In this document: positions 10,613 through 18,756 of the stretch, in pieces | How positions within the stretch are numbered: position 1 is the first letter of the stretch | Layout: every line of letters starts with the position of its first letter | DNA from: Paraburkholderia mimosarum LMG 23256 = NBRC 106338 | Lineage (GTDB): Bacteria; Pseudomonadota; Gammaproteobacteria; Burkholderiales; Burkholderiaceae | DNA: 64,000 nucleotides | Direction of reading: 5' to 3' | Assembly: GCF_000739815.1 (NCBI RefSeq) | Contig: NZ_BBJJ01000001.1 | Location: 186,001 to 250,000, forward strand | The notes under the pieces: model-generated | What the model saw: only the letters and a program-made list of their open reading frames with translations | Database searches by the model: none | What the model was told of the DNA's origin: nothing | Made by a program: the position numbers and the translations under genes

Positions 10613-11314
10613 TCAGACGATTCTGTTCAACTCGAACACCATGTCGATGGTGTGCCCGTTCCAGTTGTATTCCAGATACGCCGCGTGATGGCACGCGCGC
10701 AGCAGCGTCGTGCTGAGCGCGGCGAGACATTCGCCGGCCGCGTCGCGCACAGACGAATACGCGATGCCCGGCGCGCGCGCCTCGCGGGCGGCGCGGCCCA
10801 GTGCCTGGCCGGCCGTGTAGTCGTCGGGCGAGAGCACGGCGGGATCCAGCGCGGGGTCATCGCGCAGATCGATGACTTTGCCATCCGCAATCACCGTATA
10901 AAGCCGCATTTGCTGGCGGATGGGCGGCTCATTCGTGGCCGCGAGAAAAAGCGCCGAGTGATAGCGCGTTTCGGCGACGGCGGTGGCGCGCGAGCGCGCG
11001 CAGTAAAACACGCCGTAGGTCCCGTCGGAAAAACGGCTGCCCTGTGGATTCAGATGCGTGAACGCCGCCATGATCGGCCCATAGCCGGGGCCGAAGCGGC
11101 GCTCCTCGCGCGGCACGAGGTCCAGTTCGCCGGTTTCGGTGCGCAGACGGTCGTTGGTGAGCGCTTCCAGCGCATAGAGCGCCTCGAAGTCTTCCGCCGA
11201 AGCCACGCGGTCGAACAGGTTCACGGCGGGAAAACGCGTGGGAATCACGCGGTACGCGGGCGACCAGGTGAGCTGGGCGCTGCGCCAGCGGTCCTGCCAG
11301 ATCGTTTGCGTCAC
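10613..11314 (-). CDS. RES-domain toxin of a type II toxin-antitoxin system
   Basis: 233 aa from a GTG start (VTQTIWQDRW) whose first bases overlap the stop of the antitoxin gene (GTGA, 11311-11314). RES toxins are NAD-consuming enzymes (NAD phosphorylase or ADP-ribosyltransferase type). The conserved Arg-Glu-Ser signature residues are visible in YRVIPTRFP / GVFYCARSRATAVAETRYH and GIAYSSVRD. The overlap and order (antitoxin first) are typical of the ParS-RES / Xre-RES family. The frame is open much further upstream inside the antitoxin gene, but that part is a shadow of the antitoxin. Activity depends on NAD cleavage in the cytosol and should be neutralised by the adjacent protein. Confidence 0.9.
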   Translation of the reverse strand: MTQTIWQDRWRSAQLTWSPAYRVIPTRFPAVNLFDRVASAEDFEALYALEALTNDRLRTETGELDLVPREERRFGPGYGPIMAAFTHLNPQGSRFSDGTYGVFYCARSRATAVAETRYHSALFLAATNEPPIRQQMRLYTVIADGKVIDLRDDPALDPAVLSPDDYTAGQALGRAAREARAPGIAYSSVRDAAGECLAALSTTLLRACHHAAYLEYNWNGHTIDMVFELNRIV

Positions 11315-11739
11315 GCCCAGCCGCCTCGCATGGCGTCGAGATACTGGCGCACCGCCACGAGGTCGCTGACGTTGCCGGCCAGCATGCGGTCGAGCGCGCG
11401 CCGGCCGCCGAAGGGTGGCGCGCTGTTGGGGCGCTTGATCCAGGTGTCGGCGGAGGCGGGCTGGGGGAGGAGAATCTGCAAAGCCTTGTAGATGCCGAGC
11501 AGCAGCGAAAGGCGCTCGAGTGTGTCGCGGCCGAGGCGGGCGGTTTGCGGCGACTGTTTCCACTTGAAGAACGTGGATCGGCCCGGCGAGCCGAGCAAAA
11601 TAATCTGCTCGTCGGTGCTCAGGTCCCAGGCGAGCGCGATCCTGAAAAACGCCCTCAACCCTGCCGCCGACATTTCGCTCAACGAAGGCTCGGCGCCCTG
11701 ACGGCGCGATGGGGTGACGGAAGCGGTGGCGGGTGGCAT
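11311..11739 (-). CDS. Xre/MbcA/ParS-type antitoxin (DUF2384)
   Basis: 142 aa cognate antitoxin of the RES toxin. The N-terminal half is a predicted HTH (residues about 25-85, with STDEQIILLGSPGRSTFFKWK). The C-terminal half is the DUF2384 toxin-binding module (LERLSLLLGIYKALQILLP ... ALDRMLAGNVSDLVAVRQYLD). The ATG at 11739 follows an AT-rich promoter containing the palindrome TCCATATATGGA, which is a good candidate for its own operator. Antitoxin-first order with a 4-base overlap fits conditional cooperativity in this family. Confidence 0.9.
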   Translation of the reverse strand: MPPATASVTPSRRQGAEPSLSEMSAAGLRAFFRIALAWDLSTDEQIILLGSPGRSTFFKWKQSPQTARLGRDTLERLSLLLGIYKALQILLPQPASADTWIKRPNSAPPFGGRRALDRMLAGNVSDLVAVRQYLDAMRGGWA

Positions 11740-11771
11740 GGTGGTCGAGTCCCAGATTGAACTTTTAGTAG

Positions 11772-11799
11772 ATATTAGTCCATATATGGATTATTGCAA
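11772..11799 (-). promoter_or_regulatory. Promoter/operator of the RES toxin-antitoxin operon
   Basis: Read on the minus strand: -35 TTGCAA (11794-11799), a 16-base spacer, -10 TAATAT (11772-11777), then about 33 bases to the antitoxin ATG. The spacer contains the perfect 12-bp palindrome TCCATATATGGA (11779-11790). A repressor bound there would block RNA polymerase, the usual arrangement for autoregulated antitoxins. Promoter and palindrome are seen directly; binding is inferred. Confidence 0.65.
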
Positions 11800-11895
11800 G
11801 CTTGACTGCCCCAGGGTTCACGCGGCGGCGTCCATGCAGGCGATTCGAGCTACCGCCGGTCCGGGGCTCGGCACCGCCTGGCGTCCCGCGCCCTG

Positions 11896-12753
11896 CTAGC
11901 CGGTGCCGAGCCCCGCAGCGAGCAATTGCAGCGTCGCCGCAGTCCTTGGCTCGCGCACCCGCGAGTGGAGCATGACCTGCGAAGCCGGCAGCGCGGGCAA
12001 ACCGAGCCGTGTGCCCACGTCGACGAGTTCGCGCGGCGCAACGCGCCGGGCGAGCGGCGAAACCGCGAGACCGGCGACCAACGCCGCGCCCACCGCGGCG
12101 ACGCCACCGCCCACGAACACCTCTGTCCAGGCGATGCCTGCGGCGTCGAGCGAGCGGAGCGCCGCTGTCCGCACCGCGCAAGGCGCGGCGAGCAGCGCGA
12201 GCGGCAGTGGCGTGCCGGGTTGCCACTGCCATTGCGGCTGGGCGAGCCAGACGAGCGGCTCGGCAAAGAGCCGGCGAGCGTCGCCGCGCGCCGCCTCCTC
12301 TTCCTCCTGGCGGACGATCACCGCCTGCAGCCGACGCTCGTCGAACTGCGCCAGCAAATGCGCCGAGAGCCCCAGATGCAGTTCGATCACGAGCCCCGGG
12401 TCATGATTGCGAAGCTGGGCGAGCTGGCGTGCCAGATTGGCATCGGCGACATGCTCACTGAGCCCCAGCGCGAGCCGCCGCTCGTCACGGGAAAGTGCGC
12501 CGAGCGCGCGTTCATGCGCCCCGAGGAGATCGCGAGCCGCGGTTAGGAACGTGCGGCCGTCGGCTGAGAGCCGCACCACACGCGGCGTGCGCTCGAGCAG
12601 TTGCTTGCCGAGATGCGCTTCGAGGCGTTTGAGCTTGAGGCTGACGGCCGACTGCGTGGTATGGAGTACGTCGGCCGCGCGGGTGAAGCTGCGAAGTTCG
12701 GCAACGAGGACGAAGGCGCGCACGCCATCGAGATCCAACGGTTTCATTTTCAT
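11896..12753 (-). CDS. LysR-type transcriptional regulator
   Basis: 285 aa. N-terminal winged HTH (residues about 5-65: LDGVRAFVLVAELRSFTRAADVLHTTQSAVSLKLKRLE) followed by a periplasmic-binding-like effector domain. Effector unknown. It is divergent from the tautomerase gene across 90 bases that contain a 14-bp palindrome, so it probably controls itself and the tautomerase. ATG at 12753 (MKMKPLDL); an internal ATG at 12747 would remove two residues. The C-terminal domain is rich in Ala and Arg but complete for the family. Confidence 0.9.
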   Translation of the reverse strand: MKMKPLDLDGVRAFVLVAELRSFTRAADVLHTTQSAVSLKLKRLEAHLGKQLLERTPRVVRLSADGRTFLTAARDLLGAHERALGALSRDERRLALGLSEHVADANLARQLAQLRNHDPGLVIELHLGLSAHLLAQFDERRLQAVIVRQEEEEAARGDARRLFAEPLVWLAQPQWQWQPGTPLPLALLAAPCAVRTAALRSLDAAGIAWTEVFVGGGVAAVGAALVAGLAVSPLARRVAPRELVDVGTRLGLPALPASQVMLHSRVREPRTAATLQLLAAGLGTG

Positions 12754-12767
12754 CAGAAATGGATGAA

Positions 12768-12781
12768 ATATAGATCTATAT
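12768..12781. promoter_or_regulatory. Palindrome between LysR and tautomerase genes
   Basis: The perfect 14-bp palindrome ATATAGATCTATAT sits 14 bases from the LysR start and 62 bases from the tautomerase start. LysR proteins bind dyads with a T-N11-A core in exactly such divergent regions, so this is the best candidate operator for the pair. Binding is inferred. Confidence 0.55.
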
Positions 12782-12843
12782 CTGTTCGTTATGATAGATC
12801 GCGCCTAAGCTGATGTCATGTCAAAACCACACAGGAGTTCGAC

Positions 12844-13227
12844 ATGCCATTCACCCGTATCGCCGTTCGCGCCGGCAAACCCGCCCCGTACCGCAAAGCG
12901 CTGATGCAAGGCGTTCATCGCGCGCTGATGGAGGTCTTCAAGGCGCCTGAAGACGACATCTTCGTGATCGTGACGGAGCATGACGCCGACAACTTCGTAT
13001 TCGGTCGGCACTACTTAGGGATCGAGCGCAGTGACGATCTGGTCATGATTCAGATCGCCGTGAGCAATACGCGCGGACAAGATCAGAAGAAGGCGCTGTT
13101 CGCACAGATCGCGGACAACCTGGCGCACGAGCCGGGTGTCCGGCGAGAGGACGTGTTTGTGAATCTCGTGGACGTGGCGCGGGAGAACTGGTCGTTCGGC
13201 AACGGTATCGCGCAGTACGCGACTTGA
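12844..13227 (+). CDS. Tautomerase-superfamily protein (Tautomerase_2 type)
   Basis: 127 aa with N-terminal MPFTRIAVRAGK, where Pro2 would be the catalytic amino-terminal proline after Met removal. The family covers 4-oxalocrotonate tautomerase-like enzymes that shift double bonds or dehalogenate small acids. The 127-aa length and the motif VIVTEHDADNF fit the single-chain subgroup. A good ribosome binding site (AGGAG, 9 bases upstream) supports the start. It is divergent from the LysR gene that probably regulates it. Substrate unknown. Confidence 0.88.
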   Translation: MPFTRIAVRAGKPAPYRKALMQGVHRALMEVFKAPEDDIFVIVTEHDADNFVFGRHYLGIERSDDLVMIQIAVSNTRGQDQKKALFAQIADNLAHEPGVRREDVFVNLVDVARENWSFGNGIAQYAT

Positions 13228-13292
13228 CGCACGGGTCTGCGGCTGCCTCACGTGGGGTAGCCCGGACTGATTCCAGAAAGCAGCATGCCTTG

Positions 13293-13964
13293 TCAGGCCG
13301 CAAAGCCTACCGGGATGAGATAGACGACGGTTTGGCCGTGAGGCAGAGCGAGCGCCCGTGCTGCCTTGGGCCCGTCAACGGCGCCAACAGGCACGGCGGC
13401 AAGCCCGAGCGCAGCGGCCTGAAGCAGGATGTTCTGCGTGGCGTGCCCGGCTTCGATGTCGGTGTAGACGTTGGCCCTGGCGCCGTACCGCTGGGTGAGC
13501 CGACCAGGGTCGGCGCCCACCGCGATCACGAGCGGCGCAGCCCCGACGGACGCTTGCCCAAGTGCAAGGGCCCTCAACTCGGGGCGCATATCGGACGTGG
13601 CCCGTGTTTCGCCCCGATGGCCATGAGGCAGGTAGTGCATCACTTCGGCGGCGGTCACCGCGTAAAGCTCGAGCGCGTACAACGCGCCGGCCGACGGTGC
13701 TGCGCGCTTGCCGTCTTCGCTGGTGACGCCCTGGCCTGCCCACAGCAACTGACCGACGGTCTCGACAGGAAGCGCGTCTGGCCTGAAGGCGCGTACGGAC
13801 CTGCGCCGCTGGATGGCTTCTTCGAGGGAGACCTTGCCGGCGACGTTGGGCTTGGGCAGCGCGATCTCATTGGTGTACCGCGCCTCGCTCTCCAGTGCTT
13901 CGCTGGTGGAAACCTCGGCAATTGCGCCTGCGGCCAGCACAGCTAGTACTTCACGGCGTTTCAT
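13293..13964 (-). CDS. SagB/ThcOx-type nitroreductase-like oxidoreductase, exported
   Basis: 223 aa flavin-dependent dehydrogenase-like protein. ATG at 13964 has GGAGG 8 bases upstream and begins MKRREVLAVLAAGAIAEVS, a signal-like N-terminus with two arginines and a short hydrophobic stretch. The FMN-binding nitroreductase fold is indicated by SLEEAIQRRRSVRAF (residues about 45-60), APSAGALYALELYAV, and the C-terminal NVYTDIEAGHATQNILLQAAALGLAAVPVGA, all typical of SagB/ThcOx. No peptide precursor or cyclodehydratase gene is nearby, so a role in azole peptide synthesis is unsupported. It converges with the tautomerase gene. Confidence 0.85.
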   Translation of the reverse strand: MKRREVLAVLAAGAIAEVSTSEALESEARYTNEIALPKPNVAGKVSLEEAIQRRRSVRAFRPDALPVETVGQLLWAGQGVTSEDGKRAAPSAGALYALELYAVTAAEVMHYLPHGHRGETRATSDMRPELRALALGQASVGAAPLVIAVGADPGRLTQRYGARANVYTDIEAGHATQNILLQAAALGLAAVPVGAVDGPKAARALALPHGQTVVYLIPVGFAA

Positions 13965-14259
13965 CGTGCGCCTCCATGAACGATGGAGCAGGCCAGCGGG
14001 CGGAACCGGGGTCTGCGCGAATCTCAGCACTTCGCTTGAGCCAGTATTGGAAACCGGTGGTCCTGCAATATGGACGATGCGATCCGAATCTTCGTGTGGA
14101 AGTTTACTTTCGTATTGCCCTGCGACCTTATCGCTGCGACCACGCGGGATGTACGTCGTCGCCATGCCGGCCCAATGGCAATGGTTATACACCGTAAATC
14201 CAATCGTGCGATGTTTGCGTGCGCCTGCATTGTTTCGTAACCGGGCCCCCGCGACTCGC

Positions 14260-15351
14260 CTATAAGGCCCGACTCACCAGCAACGGATCCACCACCCCCA
14301 AGGCGTCCGCATCACGACTCGCATAAGGCAGCTTGTGCAGCACGTACCGCATGGCGTTGATCCGCGCTCGCTTCTTGCAGTCCGATCGAATCACAGTCCA
14401 GGGCGCGTCGGCAGTATCGGTCTGCGAGAACATGGCCTCTTTGGCCTGCGTATAGTCGTCCCACTTGTCGAGCGAAGCGAGATCGACCGGACTCAGCTTC
14501 CACTGCTTCAGCGGATGCACCTTGCGTTCCTTGAAGCGCCGACGCTGCTCCGCACGGCTCACCGAAAACCAGAACTTGATCAAGTGAATGCCGCTACGAA
14601 TCAACTGGCGCTCGAACTCGGGCACCTGCCGCATGAAATCGGAATATTCGTCAGGTGTGCAGAAGTTCATCACATGCTCGACGCCTGCGCGGTTGTACCA
14701 GGACCGATCGAACAGCACGATCTCTCCGGCCGAGGGCAAATGCTGCACGTAGCGCTGGAAATACCACTGGCCGCGCTCGACTTCCGTGGGCTTTTCGAGC
14801 GCCACGACACGCGCGCCGCGCGGGTTCAGATGCTCCATGAATCGCTTGATCGTGCCGCCCTTGCCCGCTGCATCGCGGCCCTCGAACAGGATCACGACAC
14901 GCTGCCCGGTTTCGCGCACCCACGCCTGAAGCTTGAGCAGTTCCACCTGGAGCCGATACTTCTGCCGCTCATAAGCGCGCCGTGACATGAGGTTGCGATA
15001 CGGATAGCCGCCTTCGCGCCAGCCGGCGGCCAGTTCCTCGTCGGGGTGGCGTGTGCGCGAGTTGCGCCAGTCGGCCGGGTTGCCTTCGAGTATCAGACTG
15101 CGCAGTTGCGCGGCTTCGTCCGGCGACATGCCTTGCATCAACGCGGCGATCGAGTCGAGCAGCGCAGTGGGCGGAGTCTGCTGGGTACGAGTTTGGGCGA
15201 CGAGATCATGGACGGCGCCTGCGATGGCCTGGCTCGCGGACTCGACGGCGTCGTCGACGGTTCGCAGCTCGGCGCTGCGGGCCGTGACGAGCGGGAGCCG
15301 TGCGGCGGGGCCGCTGTCGCCGGGAGCTGGGCAGGGAATGGATTTGGGCAT
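14260..15351 (-). CDS. ppk2: Polyphosphate kinase 2 (PPK2)
   Basis: Uses polyphosphate to phosphorylate nucleoside diphosphates (or the reverse). The Walker A region VVILFEGRDAAGKGGTIKRF, the Walker B-type motif EIVLFDRSWYNRAGVEHVM and the lid region RRRFKERKVHPLKQWKLS are all present in one kinase domain, as in single-domain class I PPK2. Start: ATG at 15351 (MPKSIPCPAPG) gives 363 aa. An in-frame GTG at 15456 would add 35 residues, and neither has a clear ribosome binding site. The N-terminal 100 residues before the kinase domain are variable. The CHAD protein gene starting 640 bases away is also linked to polyphosphate. Confidence 0.93.
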   Translation of the reverse strand: MPKSIPCPAPGDSGPAARLPLVTARSAELRTVDDAVESASQAIAGAVHDLVAQTRTQQTPPTALLDSIAALMQGMSPDEAAQLRSLILEGNPADWRNSRTRHPDEELAAGWREGGYPYRNLMSRRAYERQKYRLQVELLKLQAWVRETGQRVVILFEGRDAAGKGGTIKRFMEHLNPRGARVVALEKPTEVERGQWYFQRYVQHLPSAGEIVLFDRSWYNRAGVEHVMNFCTPDEYSDFMRQVPEFERQLIRSGIHLIKFWFSVSRAEQRRRFKERKVHPLKQWKLSPVDLASLDKWDDYTQAKEAMFSQTDTADAPWTVIRSDCKKRARINAMRYVLHKLPYASRDADALGVVDPLLVSRAL

Positions 15352-15523
15352 GGCGGTATGGGCGGATGCGGGGATGGGAGAGCCTGGCAGCAAGTGCCGG
15401 CAAAGCCCGGTGGCAACGGAGCGCTGACACCGCGCGGGTACGAGCGACGGCGGCACGGCGAAAATGCCGGCCGCCGATGTCCCGCGCCGATCCGCAGACG
15501 GCTCGCGCGGGACGCCGGCGGGC

Positions 15524-15742
15524 TCAGGCTGCCGCCGTTTTCCTGAGGATCAGGTACAGCGAATCCTTGAGCTGAAGTTTTTCCTTTTTTAGCTGCTCGA
15601 TTTCCATGCCATGCGAAGCCACGACGCCGGCTTCCATGTTCTTTATCTGCTGGTCGAGCTCGTTGTGGCGATGAAAGATCCGGGCGAAGTGGTCATCCTG
15701 AACCTTGAGGCGCGAAATCAAATCTCTGTACTCTGGGAACAC
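15524..15742 (-). CDS. DUF465 (YdcH-like) small coiled-coil protein
   Basis: 72 aa starting at GTG (15740-15742), supported by an AAGGAG ribosome binding site 7 bases upstream. The sequence is almost wholly helical with charged heptads (VQDDHFARIFHRHNELDQQI ... IEQLKKEKLQLKDSLYLIL), the hallmark of DUF465. Function is unknown. Homologues are common small cytosolic proteins in proteobacteria. It lies upstream of ppk2 on the same strand, 172 bases away. Confidence 0.88.
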   Translation of the reverse strand: MFPEYRDLISRLKVQDDHFARIFHRHNELDQQIKNMEAGVVASHGMEIEQLKKEKLQLKDSLYLILRKTAAA

Positions 15743-15988
15743 TCAATACTCCTTACAGGCGTGCAACACAGGAAAAAATGGAACGTAATTATTTTTCCAC
15801 CGTCTCGACATGGCAGTCTTGACCGTCATCAGACATCGGAAAGCGGATCCCGGATGCGTCAGGGGCGCTACCTGGGGCGCCGGTGCCTTGTCGCGTGTAC
15901 CATCGGGCGTGTCGTCGCCGTACGTGGCCCCTCATCCGCTTGCACCGTTCTAAGCCTCAGCGCCTACCCAAAGAACCCTGGAGTGTTC

Positions 15989-17638
15989 ATGGCTCGCGTT
16001 CTGGAAATCGTGCTGGATGTCGTGATCCCGGCCGAGCGGGATGGAAAACGTTCAAAAGCGCTCGCCGAACCGTCCGGGGCGCCGGCTAGCCCGAAGCCTT
16101 CGGAGCGGGCGGCCAGCCTGTGCGCGGCGTTGCCGTCGCTCGTGGCGCTGCCCGATGCGCGCGAATGCGTGACGACCGTCGCTTTCGACCGCGGCGGCGC
16201 GCTGGCGCGCCTGGGCTGGCGCGTGGCCGTCGAGGCGCGCGGCGACATGCGGCGCATGGTCGTATCGAGCCGGCGCGTGCATACGCCGGGGATCACGGCG
16301 GTTGCGCCGATCTTCGAGGCGCCGCTCGATGCGACCGGCATCGCCGATTCGCTCTTCGAGGGCGCGCCGGAGCCGTTTCGCGAGGCGCTCGGCGTTGCGG
16401 ACGATCTAACGCCGTCGGCCGCGCTCGTTGCCACGCGCAGCCGCTGGCGATGGCCGCGCGATCGCGTCGACGTGTTGCTCACCTTCGACGAGGATTTGCA
16501 CGAGCCGCCTGTCCCGCCAGAGGAGGCGCGCGATTGGGTGCCTGGAAAGTCTGCGCCTGCGTCTGATCTGCACGAATTGCGCGTGAGCGCGCCCTGGCCG
16601 GAAGGCGAAGACGGGCGGCCTGTGATCGATGCGCTTTTTGCCTGCGCCCGCGACCTGGTCGGTGTGCTGCCGGCGTTCGTGCGCCTGACCGATGCGCTCG
16701 AACGTGCCACGGCCGGCAGCGCGACCGGCGACGCCGAGCCCGTCAAGGCCGAACCCGTGGATCTCGCCGGGGCGGCTTCGGCCGAGGCCGCGCTCGTCGC
16801 GATCGGGCGCAACGTCAGCGCGCAGTGGTTCGGCAACGACGCTGGCGTGCGCGACAGCAGCAACGGCGAATTCATCCATCAGATGCGCGTGGCGCAACGG
16901 CGGTTGCGCACGGCCATGCGGATCTTCTCGCGCTGGTGCGACGAGACCTGGGAAAAGGACATCGAGCCGGAGCTCAAATGGCTCGGCGGCTTGCTCGGCG
17001 ATGCACGCGACCGCGATGTGTTCGTCGACTCGACACTGCCCGCGCTCGCTGCCGCCGATCTCGAACCGGGGCTCTGGAATGCGATACGCGACGAAGCGAA
17101 CGCGCAGCGTCACGCCGCCAGGGCGCGGTTGCGCGACGCGCTGGGTTCGCAACGCTACGCGCTCGTCGCGCTCGCGTGGCTTCAGTGGCTCGATCCACTG
17201 GCGCGCCGAGCTGACGATGTGGGCGACGCCGGCCGCTCGCTGCACCGCCACGCGAAGCAGCGCGTCAAGCGCTACTACGAGCAACTCATGAGCACGCAAA
17301 AGCTCACGGCCATCGACGAGGCAAGCCGCCATCGCGCGCGCATCAACGCGAAATACCTGCGCTACACGATCGAGTTCTTCGCCACGCTCACGTCGCGCCG
17401 CACACGGGTGGAGATCGCGCGCACGCTTGCGCGGCTGCAAAGCGTGCTCGGCGATGGGAACGACGCCGCAGTGGCCTTGCGCTATCTCGAATGCATGGGG
17501 GCCGAGCCTTATCAGCTCGGCTTCGCGCGCGGCTGGTGCGAAGCCGTCAAGCGCTACACCGCGAGGGAAGGCGAGCGCCTGCTGCGCGAGCTGGACGAGC
17601 CGAAGGTGCCGCGCGGCGCTCGCGGCGCGTCTCTATAA
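15989..17638 (+). CDS. CHAD-domain protein with degenerate CYTH-like N-terminus
   Basis: 549 aa. ATG at 15989 with GGAG 5 bases upstream. Residues about 272-530 are a CHAD domain: conserved His/Arg positions in FIHQMRVAQRRLRTAMRIF, LKWLGGLLGDARDRDVF and RARINAKYLRYTIEFF form the basic surface that binds polyphosphate in studied family members. The N-terminal 200 residues resemble a CYTH (triphosphate tunnel) domain in layout, but the signature ExExK is replaced by LEIVLDV. Catalytic function of that half is therefore doubtful. It lies beside ppk2 and is divergent from the DUF465 gene. It probably binds or localises polyphosphate. Confidence 0.85.
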   Translation: MARVLEIVLDVVIPAERDGKRSKALAEPSGAPASPKPSERAASLCAALPSLVALPDARECVTTVAFDRGGALARLGWRVAVEARGDMRRMVVSSRRVHTPGITAVAPIFEAPLDATGIADSLFEGAPEPFREALGVADDLTPSAALVATRSRWRWPRDRVDVLLTFDEDLHEPPVPPEEARDWVPGKSAPASDLHELRVSAPWPEGEDGRPVIDALFACARDLVGVLPAFVRLTDALERATAGSATGDAEPVKAEPVDLAGAASAEAALVAIGRNVSAQWFGNDAGVRDSSNGEFIHQMRVAQRRLRTAMRIFSRWCDETWEKDIEPELKWLGGLLGDARDRDVFVDSTLPALAAADLEPGLWNAIRDEANAQRHAARARLRDALGSQRYALVALAWLQWLDPLARRADDVGDAGRSLHRHAKQRVKRYYEQLMSTQKLTAIDEASRHRARINAKYLRYTIEFFATLTSRRTRVEIARTLARLQSVLGDGNDAAVALRYLECMGAEPYQLGFARGWCEAVKRYTAREGERLLRELDEPKVPRGARGASL

Positions 17639-17694
17639 TCGCCGACGGGTTGTTGGACTCTCCTCTCATTTCGTGTTGTTTTTCACGCCCGCGC

Positions 17695-18618
17695 ATGATG
17701 GCTCCCGCTGACTCGAATTTGCCTCCGACCGGATCCGGCGACGCCGAAGCCGAAGCCGGTTCTGCCGCGTTGCCCGCTGCGCCGGGACTGGGCCTTGGCG
17801 GCTCGGTCTGGTTCCAGTCCGGGCAGCAGATGCTTGGCGGCGCCTCGCGCATCGCGTTGCTCGAAGCGATTCGTGCGACCGGATCGATCACCGGCGCGGC
17901 GAAGGCCGTCGGCATGAGCTACAAGGGCGCCTGGGACGCCGTCGACGCGATGAACAACCTCGCGGGCGAAGCGCTCGGGGTGCGCGCGGCGGGCGGCAAG
18001 GGCGGTGGCGGGACGTCGCTCACGCCGCGTGCGCTGCGTCTCGTCCAGACGTTTCGCGCCATCGAGCATGAGCACCAACGCTTTCTCGAGCGTGCGGCGA
18101 GGGTGCTCGACACGGGTGCGACGAATAGCACAGGCGAGCCAGCCGGGGGCTTGGAGAGCGATCTGGCCATGCTCGGACGTTTCGCAATGCGCACAAGCGC
18201 ACGCAACCAGCTCTTTGGCACCGTCGCCGGCGTCGTTCGGGGCGCGGTGAACGACGAGGTGTCCATCGCGCTGCCCGGCGGCGAGGCGCTCGTCGCCACG
18301 ATCACGCGCGAGAGCACAGAAGCGCTCGGGCTTGCCGCGGGTGCGCCAGTGGTCGCGCTCGTGAAGGCGACTTCCATCGTGCTGGTCTCCAGTGCCGCGG
18401 ACGCGGCGCGGCTTTCGGCGCGCAACCGGCTGAGCGGGACGGTGGAGGTCGTGCGGCGGGGCGCCGTGAATGCCGAGGTGACGCTCGCCCTGCCGGGCGG
18501 CGCCGTGATTGCGGCGATCGTCACCGACGCGAGCGTGGACGCGCTCGGACTCGTCCCCGGGGCAGCGGCGACGGCCGTATTCAAGGCCTCGAGCGTGTTA
18601 TTGGGAGCGGCCGGCTAG
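17695..18618 (+). CDS. modE: ModE-type molybdate-dependent transcriptional regulator
   Basis: 307 aa from ATG at 17695 (MMAPADSN); the alternative ATG is one codon later. The HTH is at about residues 46-125 (SRIALLEAIRATGSITGAAKAVGMSYKGAWDAVDAMN). Two tandem Mop/TOBE molybdate-binding domains follow (about 167-236 and 242-305), each starting SARNxLxGTV. ModE dimers bind molybdate and repress mod transport genes and control molybdoenzymes. No mod transport gene is in the window. No ribosome binding site is visible, so the start is uncertain. The stop codon TAG is itself inside the first, partial unit of a tandem repeat. Confidence 0.93.
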   Translation: MMAPADSNLPPTGSGDAEAEAGSAALPAAPGLGLGGSVWFQSGQQMLGGASRIALLEAIRATGSITGAAKAVGMSYKGAWDAVDAMNNLAGEALGVRAAGGKGGGGTSLTPRALRLVQTFRAIEHEHQRFLERAARVLDTGATNSTGEPAGGLESDLAMLGRFAMRTSARNQLFGTVAGVVRGAVNDEVSIALPGGEALVATITRESTEALGLAAGAPVVALVKATSIVLVSSAADAARLSARNRLSGTVEVVRRGAVNAEVTLALPGGAVIAAIVTDASVDALGLVPGAAATAVFKASSVLLGAAG

Positions 18619-18720
18619 GTGCGGCCGGCTGAGGTGCGGCCGGCTAGGTGCGGCCGGCTAGGTGCGGCCGGCTAGGTGCGGCCGGCTGAGGTGCGGCCGG
18701 CTGAGGTGTGGCCGGCTGAG
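18619..18720. repeat. Seven tandem 14/15-bp repeats after the modE stop
   Basis: Units of GTGCGGCCGGCTGAG (15 bp) or GTGCGGCCGGCTAG (14 bp) in the order 15, 14, 14, 14, 15, 15, 15. The last has GTGT instead of GTGC. A partial unit (18606-18618) forms the end of modE with its TAG, so every unit carries a stop triplet (TAG or TGA). The units contain the palindromes CGGCCG and GCCGGC. The array lies between the convergent modE and PAP2 genes. Confidence 0.95.
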
Positions 18721-18756
18721 GTGCCGCAGGGATGAGGCGCGGCTGGCGTACAGCCC

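Noticed and set aside
10613..11563. A 316-aa version of the RES toxin
   Set aside because: The extra N-terminal part lies inside the antitoxin gene and is a low-complexity Arg-rich shadow. GTG at 11314 overlapping the antitoxin stop is the sensible start.
13293..13964. A ribosomally made azole-peptide (RiPP) cluster based on the SagB-like protein
   Set aside because: No precursor peptide, cyclodehydratase or exporter gene is nearby.
13293..14192. A 299-aa nitroreductase starting at 14192
   Set aside because: The upstream residues have no family similarity. ATG 13964 has a GGAGG ribosome binding site and a signal-like N-terminus.
18619..18720. Possible CRISPR array
   Set aside because: The units are directly adjacent, 14-15 bp, with no spacers and no cas genes; it is a simple tandem repeat.
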